This document shows positions 19,314-27,968 of a stretch of 64,000 nucleotides of DNA, in pieces. This DNA is from Erysipelotrichaceae bacterium (GTDB lineage: Bacteria > Bacillota_I > Bacilli_A > Erysipelotrichales > Erysipelotrichaceae): assembly GCA_017442805.1 (NCBI GenBank), contig JAFRZA010000014.1, positions 1-64,000 on the forward strand, written 5' to 3'. The notes beneath the pieces are model-generated. The model was not told the DNA's origin and did no database searches. It saw only the letters and a list, made by a program, of their open reading frames with translations. The position numbers were made by a program, and so were the translations under genes. The stretch's first letter is position 1. Every line of letters starts with the position of its first letter.

Positions 19314-19697
19314 CTAATCCTCTATGGTTTCAATTAAGTCCCAGATTTGTTCCAGGCGCTGCTGCATGCCGTTAAGATACCAGTAGCCCCAGACGGCTTC
19401 AAAGCCGGTGGAGATGCGGTAGGTCACCGCGTCGGTGTTCTTGGGCGCTCCGTGTCCCTTGGCGTTGCGGCCCTTCTTGAAGATCTCCAGTTCTTCCTCA
19501 TTCAGGATTCCCTGATCGATCAGATAATGGGAGATCCGGGCCTGCCGTCTGGCGCTGCAGTAATCGGCAGCGTACTTCTGCATGTCGTTGATTTTAGCAT
19601 GCTTTTCCGCCGCCTTCTGCTTGACCGTCAGGTTGTAGTGGGCATCGCCGACAAAGGCGAGCGCCAGAGGACTGTACTTATTGAGTATTCCGTTCAT
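19314..19697 (-). CDS. mrnC: Mini-ribonuclease 3
   Basis: 127 aa, typical. It has the RNase III catalytic fold without the dsRNA-binding domain. The catalytic block is LALAFVGDAHYNL (Asp near 18), and the second acidic motif lies in NTDAVTYRISTGFEAVWGYWYL. Mini-III trims 23S rRNA ends in Bacillus. It lies between cysS and rlmB as in Bacillus, with 1- and 4-bp gaps. Confidence 0.95.
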   Translation of the reverse strand: MNGILNKYSPLALAFVGDAHYNLTVKQKAAEKHAKINDMQKYAADYCSARRQARISHYLIDQGILNEEELEIFKKGRNAKGHGAPKNTDAVTYRISTGFEAVWGYWYLNGMQQRLEQIWDLIETIED

Positions 19698-19698
19698 C

Positions 19699-21033
19699 TT
19701 ACAGAATGCCGCGCTGCTGCAGCTGTTCTCTCAGGCTGTCGGCCGTGGCGAAATCCTTGGCTGCCTTGGCATCCATCCACTGCTGGTAGAGTTTCTTATC
19801 TTCATCGCTGAATTCGAGCTTATCGATCCTGATGCCCAGGATGTCCAGCATCATCCGCAAGGCGTTGTAGTCCTTGGAGACGATGTCGCCGTCAATGACG
19901 CGGCTGCGCAGCGACTGGTTGAGCTGCTTGACCACATCTCTCATGACGGTATAGGCGTTGGGGGTATTCAGGTCATCTTCCATGTCCTGAAGGAATTCAT
20001 TGTAGCGGTCAACGTTGAAGCTTTCCTTTAAGGTCAGCTGACCGAGCTGCTGTTTCACCTCGACCTGCTTGAGCACCTGAACGATCTTGTCCAGTTCACT
20101 GCGGGCCGCGGCGATGGCATCATCGGTGAAGTTCAGCACGTCGCGGTAGCGTACGGAAAGCAGGAAGTAACGGGTCAGGTTGGCGCCCAGCTGGCCGATG
20201 ACGTCCTTGGCCAGACGGACATTGCCCAGAGACTTGCTCATCTTCTCGCCGTCGAACGCCAGCATGCCGTTGTGGATCCAGTAGTTGGCCAGATGGTGGT
20301 GGTTGACGATCTCCGACTGGGCGACTTCGTTTTCATGGTGCGGGAACTTGAGGTCCTTGCCGCCGCCGTGAATGTCGATCATGCCCTGGCCGAACTGCTT
20401 GCCGATCATCACTACGCATTCGGTATGCCAGCCCGGTCTTCCTCTTCCCCAGGGAGAATCCCACTGAATGCCCTTGTCGGTCTTCTTCCACAGGGCGAAG
20501 TCCAGGGGGTTCTTCTTCTGGCTGTTTTCCTCGACGCGGGCACCGACCTGCAGCTCATCGACGCGCTGATGGGACAGCTCGCCATACTTGTTGTCGGCGT
20601 CAACGGAGAAGTAGACGTCGCCGTTGACTTCATAGGCCGCCCCTTCCTCGACCAGCCTGGCGATGAAGGCGATGATCTCATCCATGGTCCGGGTCACTCT
20701 GGGCGTGGCGTCCAGAGGAATGACGTTGAGCTGGGAACGGACGTTGTTGTAGGCGTCGATGTAGGTCTCGGCAACGGTATTCTCATCGATGCCGTCCTCG
20801 ATGGCCTTGTTGATGATCTTGTCGTCAACATCGGTGAAATTGGATACATATGTTACCTTATAGCCGCAGGCTTCCAGCACTCTTCTGAGCGTGTCGAAGA
20901 CGACGATGGGACGGGCGTTGCCGACATGGGCGTGGTTGTAGACCGTCGGTCCGCAGACGTACATGCTGACTTCACCTTCCTTAATGGGTTTGAATTCCTC
21001 AACCTGCAGGCTGTAAGTGTTATAGAGTTTCAT
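19699..21033 (-). CDS. cysS: cysteinyl-tRNA synthetase
   Basis: 444 aa, slightly short for the family (about 460). The class I HIGH motif appears as HAHVGN (about 36-41) with the zinc-ligand Cys just before it (VCGPTVYNHAHVG). The second motif KMSKSLGN is near 264. GWHTECVVMIGKQFG is the conserved zinc/specificity region. A short 5' leader from an extended -10 promoter leaves no room for a T-box riboswitch. It heads the cysS-mrnC-rlmB-sigma operon. Confidence 0.97.
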   Translation of the reverse strand: MKLYNTYSLQVEEFKPIKEGEVSMYVCGPTVYNHAHVGNARPIVVFDTLRRVLEACGYKVTYVSNFTDVDDKIINKAIEDGIDENTVAETYIDAYNNVRSQLNVIPLDATPRVTRTMDEIIAFIARLVEEGAAYEVNGDVYFSVDADNKYGELSHQRVDELQVGARVEENSQKKNPLDFALWKKTDKGIQWDSPWGRGRPGWHTECVVMIGKQFGQGMIDIHGGGKDLKFPHHENEVAQSEIVNHHHLANYWIHNGMLAFDGEKMSKSLGNVRLAKDVIGQLGANLTRYFLLSVRYRDVLNFTDDAIAAARSELDKIVQVLKQVEVKQQLGQLTLKESFNVDRYNEFLQDMEDDLNTPNAYTVMRDVVKQLNQSLRSRVIDGDIVSKDYNALRMMLDILGIRIDKLEFSDEDKKLYQQWMDAKAAKDFATADSLREQLQQRGIL

Positions 21034-21062
21034 AATAAAACCTCCTGAATATCAGTAAGTCC

Positions 21063-21071
21063 ATTATATCA
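21063..21071 (-). promoter_or_regulatory. cysS operon promoter (extended -10)
   Basis: Minus strand TGATATAAT, a full extended -10, 30 bp before the cysS ATG; AGGAGG follows. No convincing -35 is present. Confidence 0.6.
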
Positions 21072-21117
21072 CGATATTACTTCTGCACCCGCCGGATTTA
21101 CATGCGCACCCGCTTTC

Positions 21118-21146
21118 TTGATAAGCCTCGGCTTTCCCTCTATACT
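21118..21146 (+). promoter_or_regulatory. promoter of the GNAT gene
   Basis: TTGATA (21118-21123), 17-bp spacer, TATACT (21141-21146). It fits a start at about 21153 and a short leader with GGGAGG before the ATG at 21174. Confidence 0.7.
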
Positions 21147-21173
21147 TGTCTTAGAACAGGGAGGCTGATAATC

Positions 21174-21716
21174 ATGATCACCAGAAGAGCCAGCGTCAGC
21201 GATTTTGACAGGCTTAACGCTTTCTACGACGCCGTCATCGATCAGCAGCGCTTCGACCAGTACGGACCCGACTGGACCAAAGGAGTCTACCCTTCTGAAG
21301 ACGACATCCGCAGCCATCTGGAGAAGGGCGAGTTTCTGCTGGTCTGCCAGGGTGACATGATCGCCGCGGCAGCCGTCCTGAGCATCGGCGAAGAGGAAAT
21401 GTACAAGGCCGGCGGCTGGTCCAGAAAAGTCCCTGATGAGGAAGTGGCGGTCGTCCACCTGCTGGCAATTGCCCCGCCGTTGAGGGGAAAGGGCGTCAGC
21501 CGCGTGCTGATGGAATACCTGCTTGAGGAAGCCCGCAAACAGGCCAGGGTCATCCATCTGGACGTGGTCTGCGGCAACCTGCCCGCCCTGAGGCTTTATC
21601 AGCGCCATGGCTTCACTTCGGCCGGGCAGCTGGAAGTCTATTACGAAGATACCGGTAACATTGTCGTCGAACTGCTGGAACGCGATCTGGAAAAGCCGGG
21701 GGAAGAAAGCCTCTGA
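21174..21716 (+). CDS. GNAT-family N-acetyltransferase
   Basis: 180 aa. It starts MITRRASVSDFDRLNAFYD, a common GNAT opening. The acetyl-CoA binding motif A is VVHLLAIAPPLRGKGVSRVLMEYLLEEAR (about 102-130, RGKGVS being the pyrophosphate loop), and motif B is ALRLYQRHGFTSAG (about 142-155). The substrate is unknown. I rejected a start 24 codons upstream because the promoter lies within that stretch. It reads divergently from cysS. Confidence 0.88.
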   Translation: MITRRASVSDFDRLNAFYDAVIDQQRFDQYGPDWTKGVYPSEDDIRSHLEKGEFLLVCQGDMIAAAAVLSIGEEEMYKAGGWSRKVPDEEVAVVHLLAIAPPLRGKGVSRVLMEYLLEEARKQARVIHLDVVCGNLPALRLYQRHGFTSAGQLEVYYEDTGNIVVELLERDLEKPGEESL

Positions 21717-21741
21717 CCTTCTTCATCGGCTGAGGCGGTTA

Positions 21742-21750
21742 TGATATAAT
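21742..21750 (+). promoter_or_regulatory. extended -10 promoter of the PfkB-family kinase gene
   Basis: TGATATAAT, 30 bp before the ATG at 21780, with CAGGAG as ribosome site. The -35 is weak. Confidence 0.55.
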
Positions 21751-21779
21751 TTAATGGAACAAAACAGGAGATATTCATA

Positions 21780-22658
21780 ATGGAAATTTTAGTATTCGGT
21801 TCGCTTAACATTGACCACGATTATCATATGCATCACATCTGCGCTCCCAAGGAAACCACCTTCGCCGACGAGTACACCGTCGTGGCCGGCGGCAAGGGCC
21901 TGAACGCCTCCATCGCCCTGGCGAGAAGCAGCGCGCACGTCTATCTGGCCGGCAACATCGGCAATGACGCTGCTCTTCTGGAGAAGGTCCTTGAGGAAAA
22001 CGGCGTCGACATGACCTATCTCAACCATGTCGATGAGCCCAACGGCCACGCCGTCATTCAGATCGATGAGAAGGGTGAAAACGCCATCTTCATCTACGGC
22101 GGTTCCAACCAGTCGATCAGCGAAGAATACATCGACGAAGTGCTTTCCCACTTCCACGAGGGTGACCTGATCATTCTGCAGAATGAGATCAACAATAACG
22201 CCAAGGTCATCGAAAAGGCCCATGAGAAGGGCCTGACCGTCATGCTCAACCCCTCGCCCATCAACGACCTGTTATTCACTTACCCGCTGGATAAGGTCGA
22301 CTACTTCTTCATCAACGAAGTCGAGGGTGCCGCCCTGACCGGTAAGAAGGAGTTCAGTGAGATCCTGGCCGAATTCCGCGTCAGGTATCCCAACGCCAGA
22401 CTGGTCATGACCGTCGGCGCTGAAGGCGCCTACTACCAGGACAGCGAAAAGCAGCTGTTCCAGCCGGCCTTCAAGGTCAACGCCATTGACACCGTCGGCG
22501 CCGGAGATACCTTCATGGGCTACTTCAGCTACGGTCTCTCTCAGGGATACGACATTGCGGAATGCCTGCGGCTGGCTGCCAGGGCCGCTTCGATCACCGT
22601 CACCCGCCGCGGTGCCGCTGATTCGATTCCGACGCTTCAGGAAGTCAACAGCCTGTAA
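21780..22658 (+). CDS. PfkB-family carbohydrate kinase (ribokinase-like)
   Basis: 292 aa. Motif 1 of the family is VVAGGKGLNASIALAR (about 34-49) and motif 2, with the catalytic base Asp, is DTVGAGDTFMGYF (about 240-252). The GGKGxN form, together with the NPSP stretch (about 160), is closest to ribokinases, but PfkB substrates are hard to assign by eye; other nucleoside or sugar kinases remain possible. It has its own promoter and terminator and stands alone. Confidence 0.85.
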   Translation: MEILVFGSLNIDHDYHMHHICAPKETTFADEYTVVAGGKGLNASIALARSSAHVYLAGNIGNDAALLEKVLEENGVDMTYLNHVDEPNGHAVIQIDEKGENAIFIYGGSNQSISEEYIDEVLSHFHEGDLIILQNEINNNAKVIEKAHEKGLTVMLNPSPINDLLFTYPLDKVDYFFINEVEGAALTGKKEFSEILAEFRVRYPNARLVMTVGAEGAYYQDSEKQLFQPAFKVNAIDTVGAGDTFMGYFSYGLSQGYDIAECLRLAARAASITVTRRGAADSIPTLQEVNSL

Positions 22659-22668
22659 ACGATCACTC

Positions 22669-22693
22669 AAGCCGCCTTATGGCGGCTTTCATT
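22669..22693 (+). terminator. terminator after the PfkB-family kinase
   Basis: Perfect 8-bp stem AAGCCGCC/GGCGGCTT with a TTAT loop and TTTCATT tail, 10 bp after the stop. Confidence 0.8.
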
Positions 22694-22699
22694 ATGATG

Positions 22700-22708
22700 T
22701 GCTATAAT
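22700..22708 (+). promoter_or_regulatory. extended -10 promoter of the ABC-F gene
   Basis: TGCTATAAT. The start would be near 22715, giving a 68-nt leader before the ABC-F start codon. Confidence 0.55.
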
Positions 22709-22725
22709 GAGCCCGAGGTGAGAAG

Positions 22726-22737
22726 ATGAGAAATTAA
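22726..22737 (+). other. candidate minimal upstream ORF (Met-Arg-Asn)
   Basis: ATGAGAAATTAA is preceded by GAGGTGAG at a normal ribosome-site distance (22715-22722), which puts a translatable three-codon ORF at the very start of the leader of an ABC-F gene. Several antibiotic-resistance ABC-F genes are controlled by short leader ORFs and attenuation. No clear terminator hairpin is seen in the following 45 nt, so the link is speculative. Confidence 0.3.
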
Positions 22738-22782
22738 CCGAATTACATTGATAGCGGAATTAAGGTAAGGAGGTTTTTCATC

Positions 22783-24309
22783 ATGCTCAAAATAAACAAT
22801 CTTAACGTAACAACTCTGAAGGGAAGAGAGCTGATCAGCGATTTCAGCTTTGTTTTAAATGACGGCGAGCACATCGCCCTGATCGGTGAGGAAGGCAACG
22901 GCAAGAGCACGCTGCTTAAGATCATCGCCGGCGAGGATGTGTCTGATTATGTCAATTTCAGCGGCCGGATAACTGCCGACGAGACCGTCGGTTATCTGCG
23001 CCAGCAGATCGACCCTGCCTGGAACCAGCGCACCGTGCTGCAGTTTCTCAGCCATCCGGAAACTGACGGCTATGGTCTCTACGAACACTACGCTGACCTG
23101 CTCAGCGCTCTTAATACGGTCGGACTGAACAGCGACATTCTGGAAAGAAGGATCGCCACCCTTTCCGGCGGCGAAAAGGTCAAGATGGCTCTGGCCGAGC
23201 TGCTCTACCACCGCTACGGCATTCTGTTACTGGACGAGCCGACCAATGACCTGGACCTGCAGACCATCATCTGGCTGGAGGATTTCATTACCGGCTGTGA
23301 GCGGGCCATCCTGTTCATCAGCCACGACGAGACCTTATTGGAAAACTGCGCCGAAGGCATCATCCACATCGAACAGCTCAAGCGCAAGACCGAGCCTCAT
23401 GTCACCGTCGCCCATCAGCCCTACCGCCAGTACGCTGAAGAGCGGCTGCATAACATCGAAAGGACCAATGCCATCAGCCGCAAGGAGAATGCCGCCTTCC
23501 GGGCCCAGATGGAAAAGTACCGCCGGATCTATCAGCGTGTTCAGCATGAACAGGCTGCCGTTTCCCGTCAGGACCCCCACGCCGCGATGATGCTGAAGCG
23601 CAAGATGCACGCCGTCAAGTCGCTGGGCCGGAGAATGGAAGAAAAAAAGGAAAACCTGACTCAGAAGTACGAACCGGAAGAAGCCATTGAAATTTACTTC
23701 CCGGACATCGACCTCAATCCTTCCAAGGTGATCCTCGATCTCAGTCTTCCTGAACTTAAGGCCGGCGACAAACTGCTGGCGGAAAACGTCGCCCTGCATG
23801 TCAGGGGTGAAGACAAGCTGTGCATCATCGGCCGCAACGGTTCCGGCAAGAGCACCCTGATGAGGATCATCAGAGAGAAGCTGGCCGAAAAGCAGGAACT
23901 GAAGGTCGGCTACATGCCCCAGAAATATGAAGAGGTCATGGACTATGACCTCACGCCGACGCAGTTTCTGAATCCGGAAAAACTGAAGGACACCAACTCG
24001 CTGGTCAACAGCTACCTCGGCGCCTTGAAATTCACTACTGAAGAAATGGGCCGGCCGATCAGCGGACTTTCCGAAGGGCAGAAATGCAAGCTGTTATTGC
24101 TGAAGCTGATCGTGGAGCGCTGCCAGGTGCTGTTACTGGACGAACCGACCCGCAACCTCTCACCGCTGAGTTCCCCGCAGGTGCGGCAGATGCTGATTGA
24201 GTATAAGGGCTGTATCATCGCCGTCAGCCATGACCGCAAGTTCATTAACGAAGTGGCTAACCGGGTGTGCCTGCTGGAAGACGGACAGCTGAAATCACTT
24301 CAACAATAA
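22783..24309 (+). CDS. ABC-F family ATPase (ribosome-associated)
   Basis: 508 aa with two ATP-binding cassettes and no membrane domain. NBD1: Walker A GEEGNGKST (about 37-45), signature LSGGE, Walker B LLLDEPTNDLD. A charged linker of about 90 residues (IERTNAISRKENAAFRAQMEKYRRIYQR...) is the part that reaches the peptidyl-transferase centre in ABC-F factors. NBD2: GRNGSGKST, but an altered signature LSEGQ and DEPTRNLSPLS in place of the usual DEPTNHLD. The family includes antibiotic ribosome-protection proteins (Vga/Lsa/Msr) and housekeeping factors such as EttA; this one resembles the first group in layout, not certainly in function. AAGGAGG precedes the ATG. Confidence 0.85.
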   Translation: MLKINNLNVTTLKGRELISDFSFVLNDGEHIALIGEEGNGKSTLLKIIAGEDVSDYVNFSGRITADETVGYLRQQIDPAWNQRTVLQFLSHPETDGYGLYEHYADLLSALNTVGLNSDILERRIATLSGGEKVKMALAELLYHRYGILLLDEPTNDLDLQTIIWLEDFITGCERAILFISHDETLLENCAEGIIHIEQLKRKTEPHVTVAHQPYRQYAEERLHNIERTNAISRKENAAFRAQMEKYRRIYQRVQHEQAAVSRQDPHAAMMLKRKMHAVKSLGRRMEEKKENLTQKYEPEEAIEIYFPDIDLNPSKVILDLSLPELKAGDKLLAENVALHVRGEDKLCIIGRNGSGKSTLMRIIREKLAEKQELKVGYMPQKYEEVMDYDLTPTQFLNPEKLKDTNSLVNSYLGALKFTTEEMGRPISGLSEGQKCKLLLLKLIVERCQVLLLDEPTRNLSPLSSPQVRQMLIEYKGCIIAVSHDRKFINEVANRVCLLEDGQLKSLQQ

Positions 24310-24317
24310 GCCATGTT

Positions 24318-24339
24318 AAAAGGCGCCTAGGCGCCTTTT
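24318..24339. terminator. bidirectional terminator between abc-F and nagA
   Basis: A 22-bp perfect palindrome (AAAAGGCGCCT and its complement) sits between two convergent genes, with T runs on both strands. Confidence 0.85.
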
Positions 24340-24345
24340 GTCTGT

Positions 24346-25485
24346 TTATAGCATTTCCTGACCCATGACGTAGGTCTGAACGGGCTCGAAGTCTTTGTCC
24401 AGCACTACGATGTCGGCATCGTAGTTTTCCTTGATGTAGCCCTTGCAGTAGTCGTAGCCTAACAGGCAGGCCGGGTTGGCCGTGCAGGAGTTGATGGCGG
24501 TGACCACGTCAATGCCGGCGTTCTCAATCTCTCTTTTCAGAATGGTGTTGAGGCGGTTGCAGCTGCCGGCAATCGTGCCATTCTCCAGCCGGCCGACGCC
24601 GTCTTCGCAGATCCTGACCTTGACCCCGGAATCCCGGTCCATGATCTCTCCGACCGGCAGGCCTTTAATGGCTACCGAGTCAGTGATGGAGATCAGCCTG
24701 TCCTTACCCTTGATGCGGGCGAGAATGCTGCAGCTGGGGAAGCTGACGTGCACGCCGTCACCGATCAGCTCAGCGTACATGTCGTCGTAGTACATCGCCG
24801 CTCCCAGCGTGCCGGGCTCCCGGTGATGCAGACCACGCATGCCGTTATAGGTATGGGTGAATGATCTCGCTCCGGCGTTACGGGCCCTTGAGCAGGTCTC
24901 AAAATCAGCACCGCTGTGGCCGATGGCCACCTTCAGTCCCCTGGAGACGCAGTATTTGATGACGTCCATGTCCGGCAGTTCCTCAGGAGCTACCATGACA
25001 TACTGAAGCAGGCCATTGGAAGCTTCCAGGTACTCATCGATGATTTCTCTGGTGGGAACGGTCTTGTTGGCCAGATCCTGAGCACCGCGGTATTTCTCGC
25101 TCATGAACGGTCCTTCGGAATAGATGCCCAGAATGTTGGCGCCCTTATAGTCTTCCTCAAAGACCGCAGCGATGTTGCGCATCCCTTCCAGAATGTCTTC
25201 ATGCCTGGCGCTGCTGGTGGTCGGTAAAGTCGAGGTGACGCCTTCGGAAGGCAGATAGGCCATCCACTCTCTGACCCACTGTTTAGTGGCGTGGTTGGCT
25301 TCCAGGCCATTATAGCCGTGGTTATGGATGTCGATCAGCCCCGGCAGGATCCAGTTGTCGCCGTAGTCATGGTCGACTTTCTCGACGCCGTAGGGCATCA
25401 CGGAAACGATCCTGTATCCCTCTATTTCCACCTGTAAGGGCTGCAGTTTTTCCTGATAGTAGACGTTGCGGCTCTGAATTATCAT
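24346..25485 (-). CDS. nagA: N-acetylglucosamine-6-phosphate deacetylase
   Basis: 379 aa. Amidohydrolase fold with ILPGLIDIHNHG (HxH near 54-56), SEGPFM (metal Glu, near 123), IGHSGA (His near 194), THTYNGMR (His near 215) and the catalytic Asp in SITDSVA (near 276). NagA removes the acetyl group from GlcNAc-6-P so that NagB can feed fructose-6-P to glycolysis. No nagB or PTS gene is adjacent. It reads divergently from add from nearly touching promoters. Confidence 0.93.
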   Translation of the reverse strand: MIIQSRNVYYQEKLQPLQVEIEGYRIVSVMPYGVEKVDHDYGDNWILPGLIDIHNHGYNGLEANHATKQWVREWMAYLPSEGVTSTLPTTSSARHEDILEGMRNIAAVFEEDYKGANILGIYSEGPFMSEKYRGAQDLANKTVPTREIIDEYLEASNGLLQYVMVAPEELPDMDVIKYCVSRGLKVAIGHSGADFETCSRARNAGARSFTHTYNGMRGLHHREPGTLGAAMYYDDMYAELIGDGVHVSFPSCSILARIKGKDRLISITDSVAIKGLPVGEIMDRDSGVKVRICEDGVGRLENGTIAGSCNRLNTILKREIENAGIDVVTAINSCTANPACLLGYDYCKGYIKENYDADIVVLDKDFEPVQTYVMGQEML

Positions 25486-25504
25486 TGTATGTTCCTCCGG
25501 ATAT

Positions 25505-25528
25505 ATTATAACCCCATCGTGCTATAAT
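25505..25528. promoter_or_regulatory. back-to-back promoters for nagA (-) and add (+)
   Basis: TATAAT on the minus strand at 25505-25510 (for nagA) and TGCTATAAT on the plus strand ending at 25528 (for add). The -10 boxes are only 12 bp apart and each -35 zone lies across the other promoter, so simultaneous use is probably limited. Confidence 0.65.
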
Positions 25529-25556
25529 ATAGACATTAAAACAAGGAGAATAAATC

Positions 25557-26570
25557 ATGAGATACCCGTTCCCGAAAGCTGATCTGCATTTCCATCTCGA
25601 TGGATCAATGGTTCCTGAAGTCACCTGGAAACTGGCTAAGGAAAGAAATATCCCCATGCCGGCTGATTCTTTGGAAGGATTCAAGGCCTACCTCGTCAGA
25701 ACCGCCAACTGCGGCGATGTCGGCGAATATCTTTCCCGCTTTGACCTGAACACCGCCATTCTGCAGGACTTTGACGCTCTGAAGGAGATCACCTACACCA
25801 CCATCGGCAACGTTGCCGACACTCTGAACTATGTGGAGATCCGCTTTGCCCCGCAGCTGCACACTCAGAAACAATTGACTCAGCGCGGCGCCATTGACGC
25901 CGTACTGGAAGGCAGAAGGCAGGCAGCCATCGACTTCCCCCAGATCAAGACCAACATCATTCTCTGCTGCATGATCGCCCTCAACAATGTCAACCGCGAC
26001 ATGAACCTGGAGACCGTCCGGCTGTTTGAAGAATACTACAGCGAAGACGGCGTTGTGGGACTGGATCTGGCCGGCTTCGAGGACAGCGTACCGATGAAGG
26101 AATATGCCGAACTGTTTGTCTCACCGAGAGAAAAGGGCATGAACATGACCATTCACGCCGGCGACAACGGCATCCCGGAGAACTGCTCCACCGTCATTGA
26201 CTACGGCGCCAAGCGAATTGGTCACGGCCATCACAGTTACTATGACGCTGAAATCGCCCGCAAGGTCGTCAATACCAAAACTGCTCTGGAGATCTGCCTC
26301 ACCAGCAACATCCAGTGCAAGACCGAGCCTTCCTACGTTAAGCATCCGGCCAAGAACCTGCTGGACATGGGTGCCCTGGTTACCCTGAATACCGACAACA
26401 TGATCCTTTCCGACATCACCATTGAAGACGAATACGATCATGCCCTCAATGAGTGCGGATTTACCTGGAACGACCTGATCACCTGCAACATCAACTCCTT
26501 CAGAACTTCGTTCATGAAGGAAGAGGACAAAGCTCCCTACATCGAGAAGCTGAAGACGTTCTACAGATAA
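25557..26570 (+). CDS. add: adenosine deaminase
   Basis: 337 aa. Metal-binding HFHLDGS (about 11-17), catalytic IHAGDN (about 199-204, with the metal His), RIGHGHH (His near 222) and TDNMILSD (catalytic Asp near 280; the more common form is TDDP). The enzyme converts adenosine to inosine in purine salvage. A nucleoside hydrolase gene occurs 9 kb away. AAGGAG lies 9 bp before the ATG. Confidence 0.92.
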   Translation: MRYPFPKADLHFHLDGSMVPEVTWKLAKERNIPMPADSLEGFKAYLVRTANCGDVGEYLSRFDLNTAILQDFDALKEITYTTIGNVADTLNYVEIRFAPQLHTQKQLTQRGAIDAVLEGRRQAAIDFPQIKTNIILCCMIALNNVNRDMNLETVRLFEEYYSEDGVVGLDLAGFEDSVPMKEYAELFVSPREKGMNMTIHAGDNGIPENCSTVIDYGAKRIGHGHHSYYDAEIARKVVNTKTALEICLTSNIQCKTEPSYVKHPAKNLLDMGALVTLNTDNMILSDITIEDEYDHALNECGFTWNDLITCNINSFRTSFMKEEDKAPYIEKLKTFYR

Positions 26571-26595
26571 TCAAAGAAGCTTTATCGAATAACAT

Positions 26596-26630
26596 GAAAA
26601 AAATAGACGGTTTTCACAAGCCGCCTATTC
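26596..26630 (-). terminator. terminator of the HTH/nucleotidyltransferase module
   Basis: Minus strand AATAGGCGG and CCGTCTATT form a 9-bp stem (one G-U) with a 10-nt loop and a run of seven T. It may also stop add transcripts, although the plus-strand version has a mismatch. Confidence 0.75.
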
Positions 26631-26658
26631 TTTTGGACAAATCTGCACAAATCGCATT

Positions 26659-27390
26659 TCATTTATGATTACTGTCTTCTTTCCTCTTCTCCAAAATTCC
26701 CAGTATGTCATTAACATTTTTGTCAGTCACACTCCCCGGGTAATTATCGTTGAAATCAATAAGCTGCTCTCTGGCGGCTTTCTCGTTTTCCTGAGCCAAT
26801 TCATATGTTTTTGAATAATTGCCGTTGGACACAGTTTTTAGCATGAACTCTCTGGCACCATCAGGAAACCCTTTCCACGATCCATAGAGGTCAATCACCG
26901 CTTTTTCAATCCGACTGAAGGTAAACGCATCTCCTCGTTTCTCATGTTCAGCCATTATGCCAATAATGTCTGAAACATCGTTCTTATACTGCCTGAAAGA
27001 ATGAAGTTTCATGGCAACAAGATATTCACCGTTTATTGTTCTGACATCCAACACATGACTAAAATTACGATAAAGCTCTGAGTATTGTACAAGTTTTTCG
27101 CTGTATGATCCTGTTTTTACAAGGTCACTGTTAAGCCACCCGTTTGGCAAATCATACTTATCCCCAACACGATTTATCGCTTCTTTCATTATTGAAGAGG
27201 AATTGATGATAGCATCAACATCTGTTGTCATATTACGGAACCCGTAATTCTCAACTATGGCAGCTCCACCTATGAGGATTACTTCCGCAGGCATATTCTT
27301 TCCCGCCAGTTTTCTGTATTCTTTAGACAACTCCTTCAGATATAAATCAAGGTTATCTTTGCTAAATGCTGCCGGTTTTTCAGACGACAT
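26659..27390 (-). CDS. nucleotidyltransferase-fold protein (AbiEii/DUF6036-like), candidate toxin
   Basis: 243 aa from the ATG at 27390; a GTG at 27402 is an alternative start. The Pol-beta-type nucleotidyltransferase signature is visible: ILIGGAAIVENYGF followed by TTDVDAII (GG...DxD, about 38-63), then an AMKLHSFRQYKNDVSDIIGI block (about 126-145) like the K-x6-K-D-x2-D motif of AbiEii-type enzymes. The upstream helix-turn-helix gene overlaps its start by 11 bp. AbiEii and MenT-type relatives act as toxins that add nucleotides to tRNA or other targets; that activity is inferred. Codon use and base composition are more AT-rich than in the flanking genes, which suggests transfer. Confidence 0.7.
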   Translation of the reverse strand: MSSEKPAAFSKDNLDLYLKELSKEYRKLAGKNMPAEVILIGGAAIVENYGFRNMTTDVDAIINSSSIMKEAINRVGDKYDLPNGWLNSDLVKTGSYSEKLVQYSELYRNFSHVLDVRTINGEYLVAMKLHSFRQYKNDVSDIIGIMAEHEKRGDAFTFSRIEKAVIDLYGSWKGFPDGAREFMLKTVSNGNYSKTYELAQENEKAAREQLIDFNDNYPGSVTDKNVNDILGILEKRKEDSNHK

Positions 27391-27949
27391 CCCTGATCTC
27401 ACTTTCTACGATATTAAACCGAATGAATTCCGGAATAGAATCCTCTATTGCCTTTTCTTTAATCCGCTCATCCTGCATTACGGCGGCAGACATGATTACG
27501 CTTGAAGGAAAGACAGTTTCTCTTAGTTTTGCTTTTCGAATCTCACTGTAACTGTCACACAAGGGAACATCATTGATTCTGCTTATGTAATCTACCATGG
27601 CGAGTAAATAAAGACTTTCCGGATACCAGGATCTTTCATAAAAAGTAACGATGTCGCCACTCTCAATGGACCTGACTAAAAATTCTATGTCACCAAGTTC
27701 CTTCAGTTGATGACAGACATTGCTCTTAAACAGATCAAACGATATTCTGGGCGACATATAAGGTTCCAGCAGTTCTTCCATGGTTACATCAAGGACCTTT
27801 GAAAGTTTATACACCGTTTCAGCGCTGCACTTGCCAAGATTGGTTTTGCCACTGCAGATGTCGCTCAAAGTCATATACGGAACTCCGCTGCTGTTGGCAA
27901 CGCTGTATTTGGACACACCCCTCTTCTTCATGATTTCGTTAATATTCAT
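27380..27949 (-). CDS. XRE-type helix-turn-helix regulator, candidate antitoxin
   Basis: 189 aa. The N-terminal HTH is MNINEIMKKRGVSKYSVANSSGVPYMTLSDICSGK (helix-turn-helix about 12-40) followed by a Cro/C1-like tail with KLSKVLDVTMEELLEPY. The rest (70-189) is not recognised but is conserved in kind with proteins encoded before DUF6036 genes. Start at MNINE: AAGGTGATA sits 7 bp upstream. A palindromic operator abutting its own -10 indicates autorepression, the usual arrangement of toxin-antitoxin operons. Confidence 0.75.
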   Translation of the reverse strand: MNINEIMKKRGVSKYSVANSSGVPYMTLSDICSGKTNLGKCSAETVYKLSKVLDVTMEELLEPYMSPRISFDLFKSNVCHQLKELGDIEFLVRSIESGDIVTFYERSWYPESLYLLAMVDYISRINDVPLCDSYSEIRKAKLRETVFPSSVIMSAAVMQDERIKEKAIEDSIPEFIRFNIVESEIRDVV

Positions 27950-27968
27950 CACTATCACCTTCACTTAT

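Noticed and set aside
21034-21170. T-box riboswitch for cysS
   Set aside because: The extended -10 lies 30 bp before the start codon, leaving no space for a T-box leader.
21069-21608. 179-aa minus-strand open frame opposite the GNAT gene
   Set aside because: The plus-strand frame has clear GNAT motifs, a good promoter and ribosome site; the minus frame has none and shows no family resemblance.
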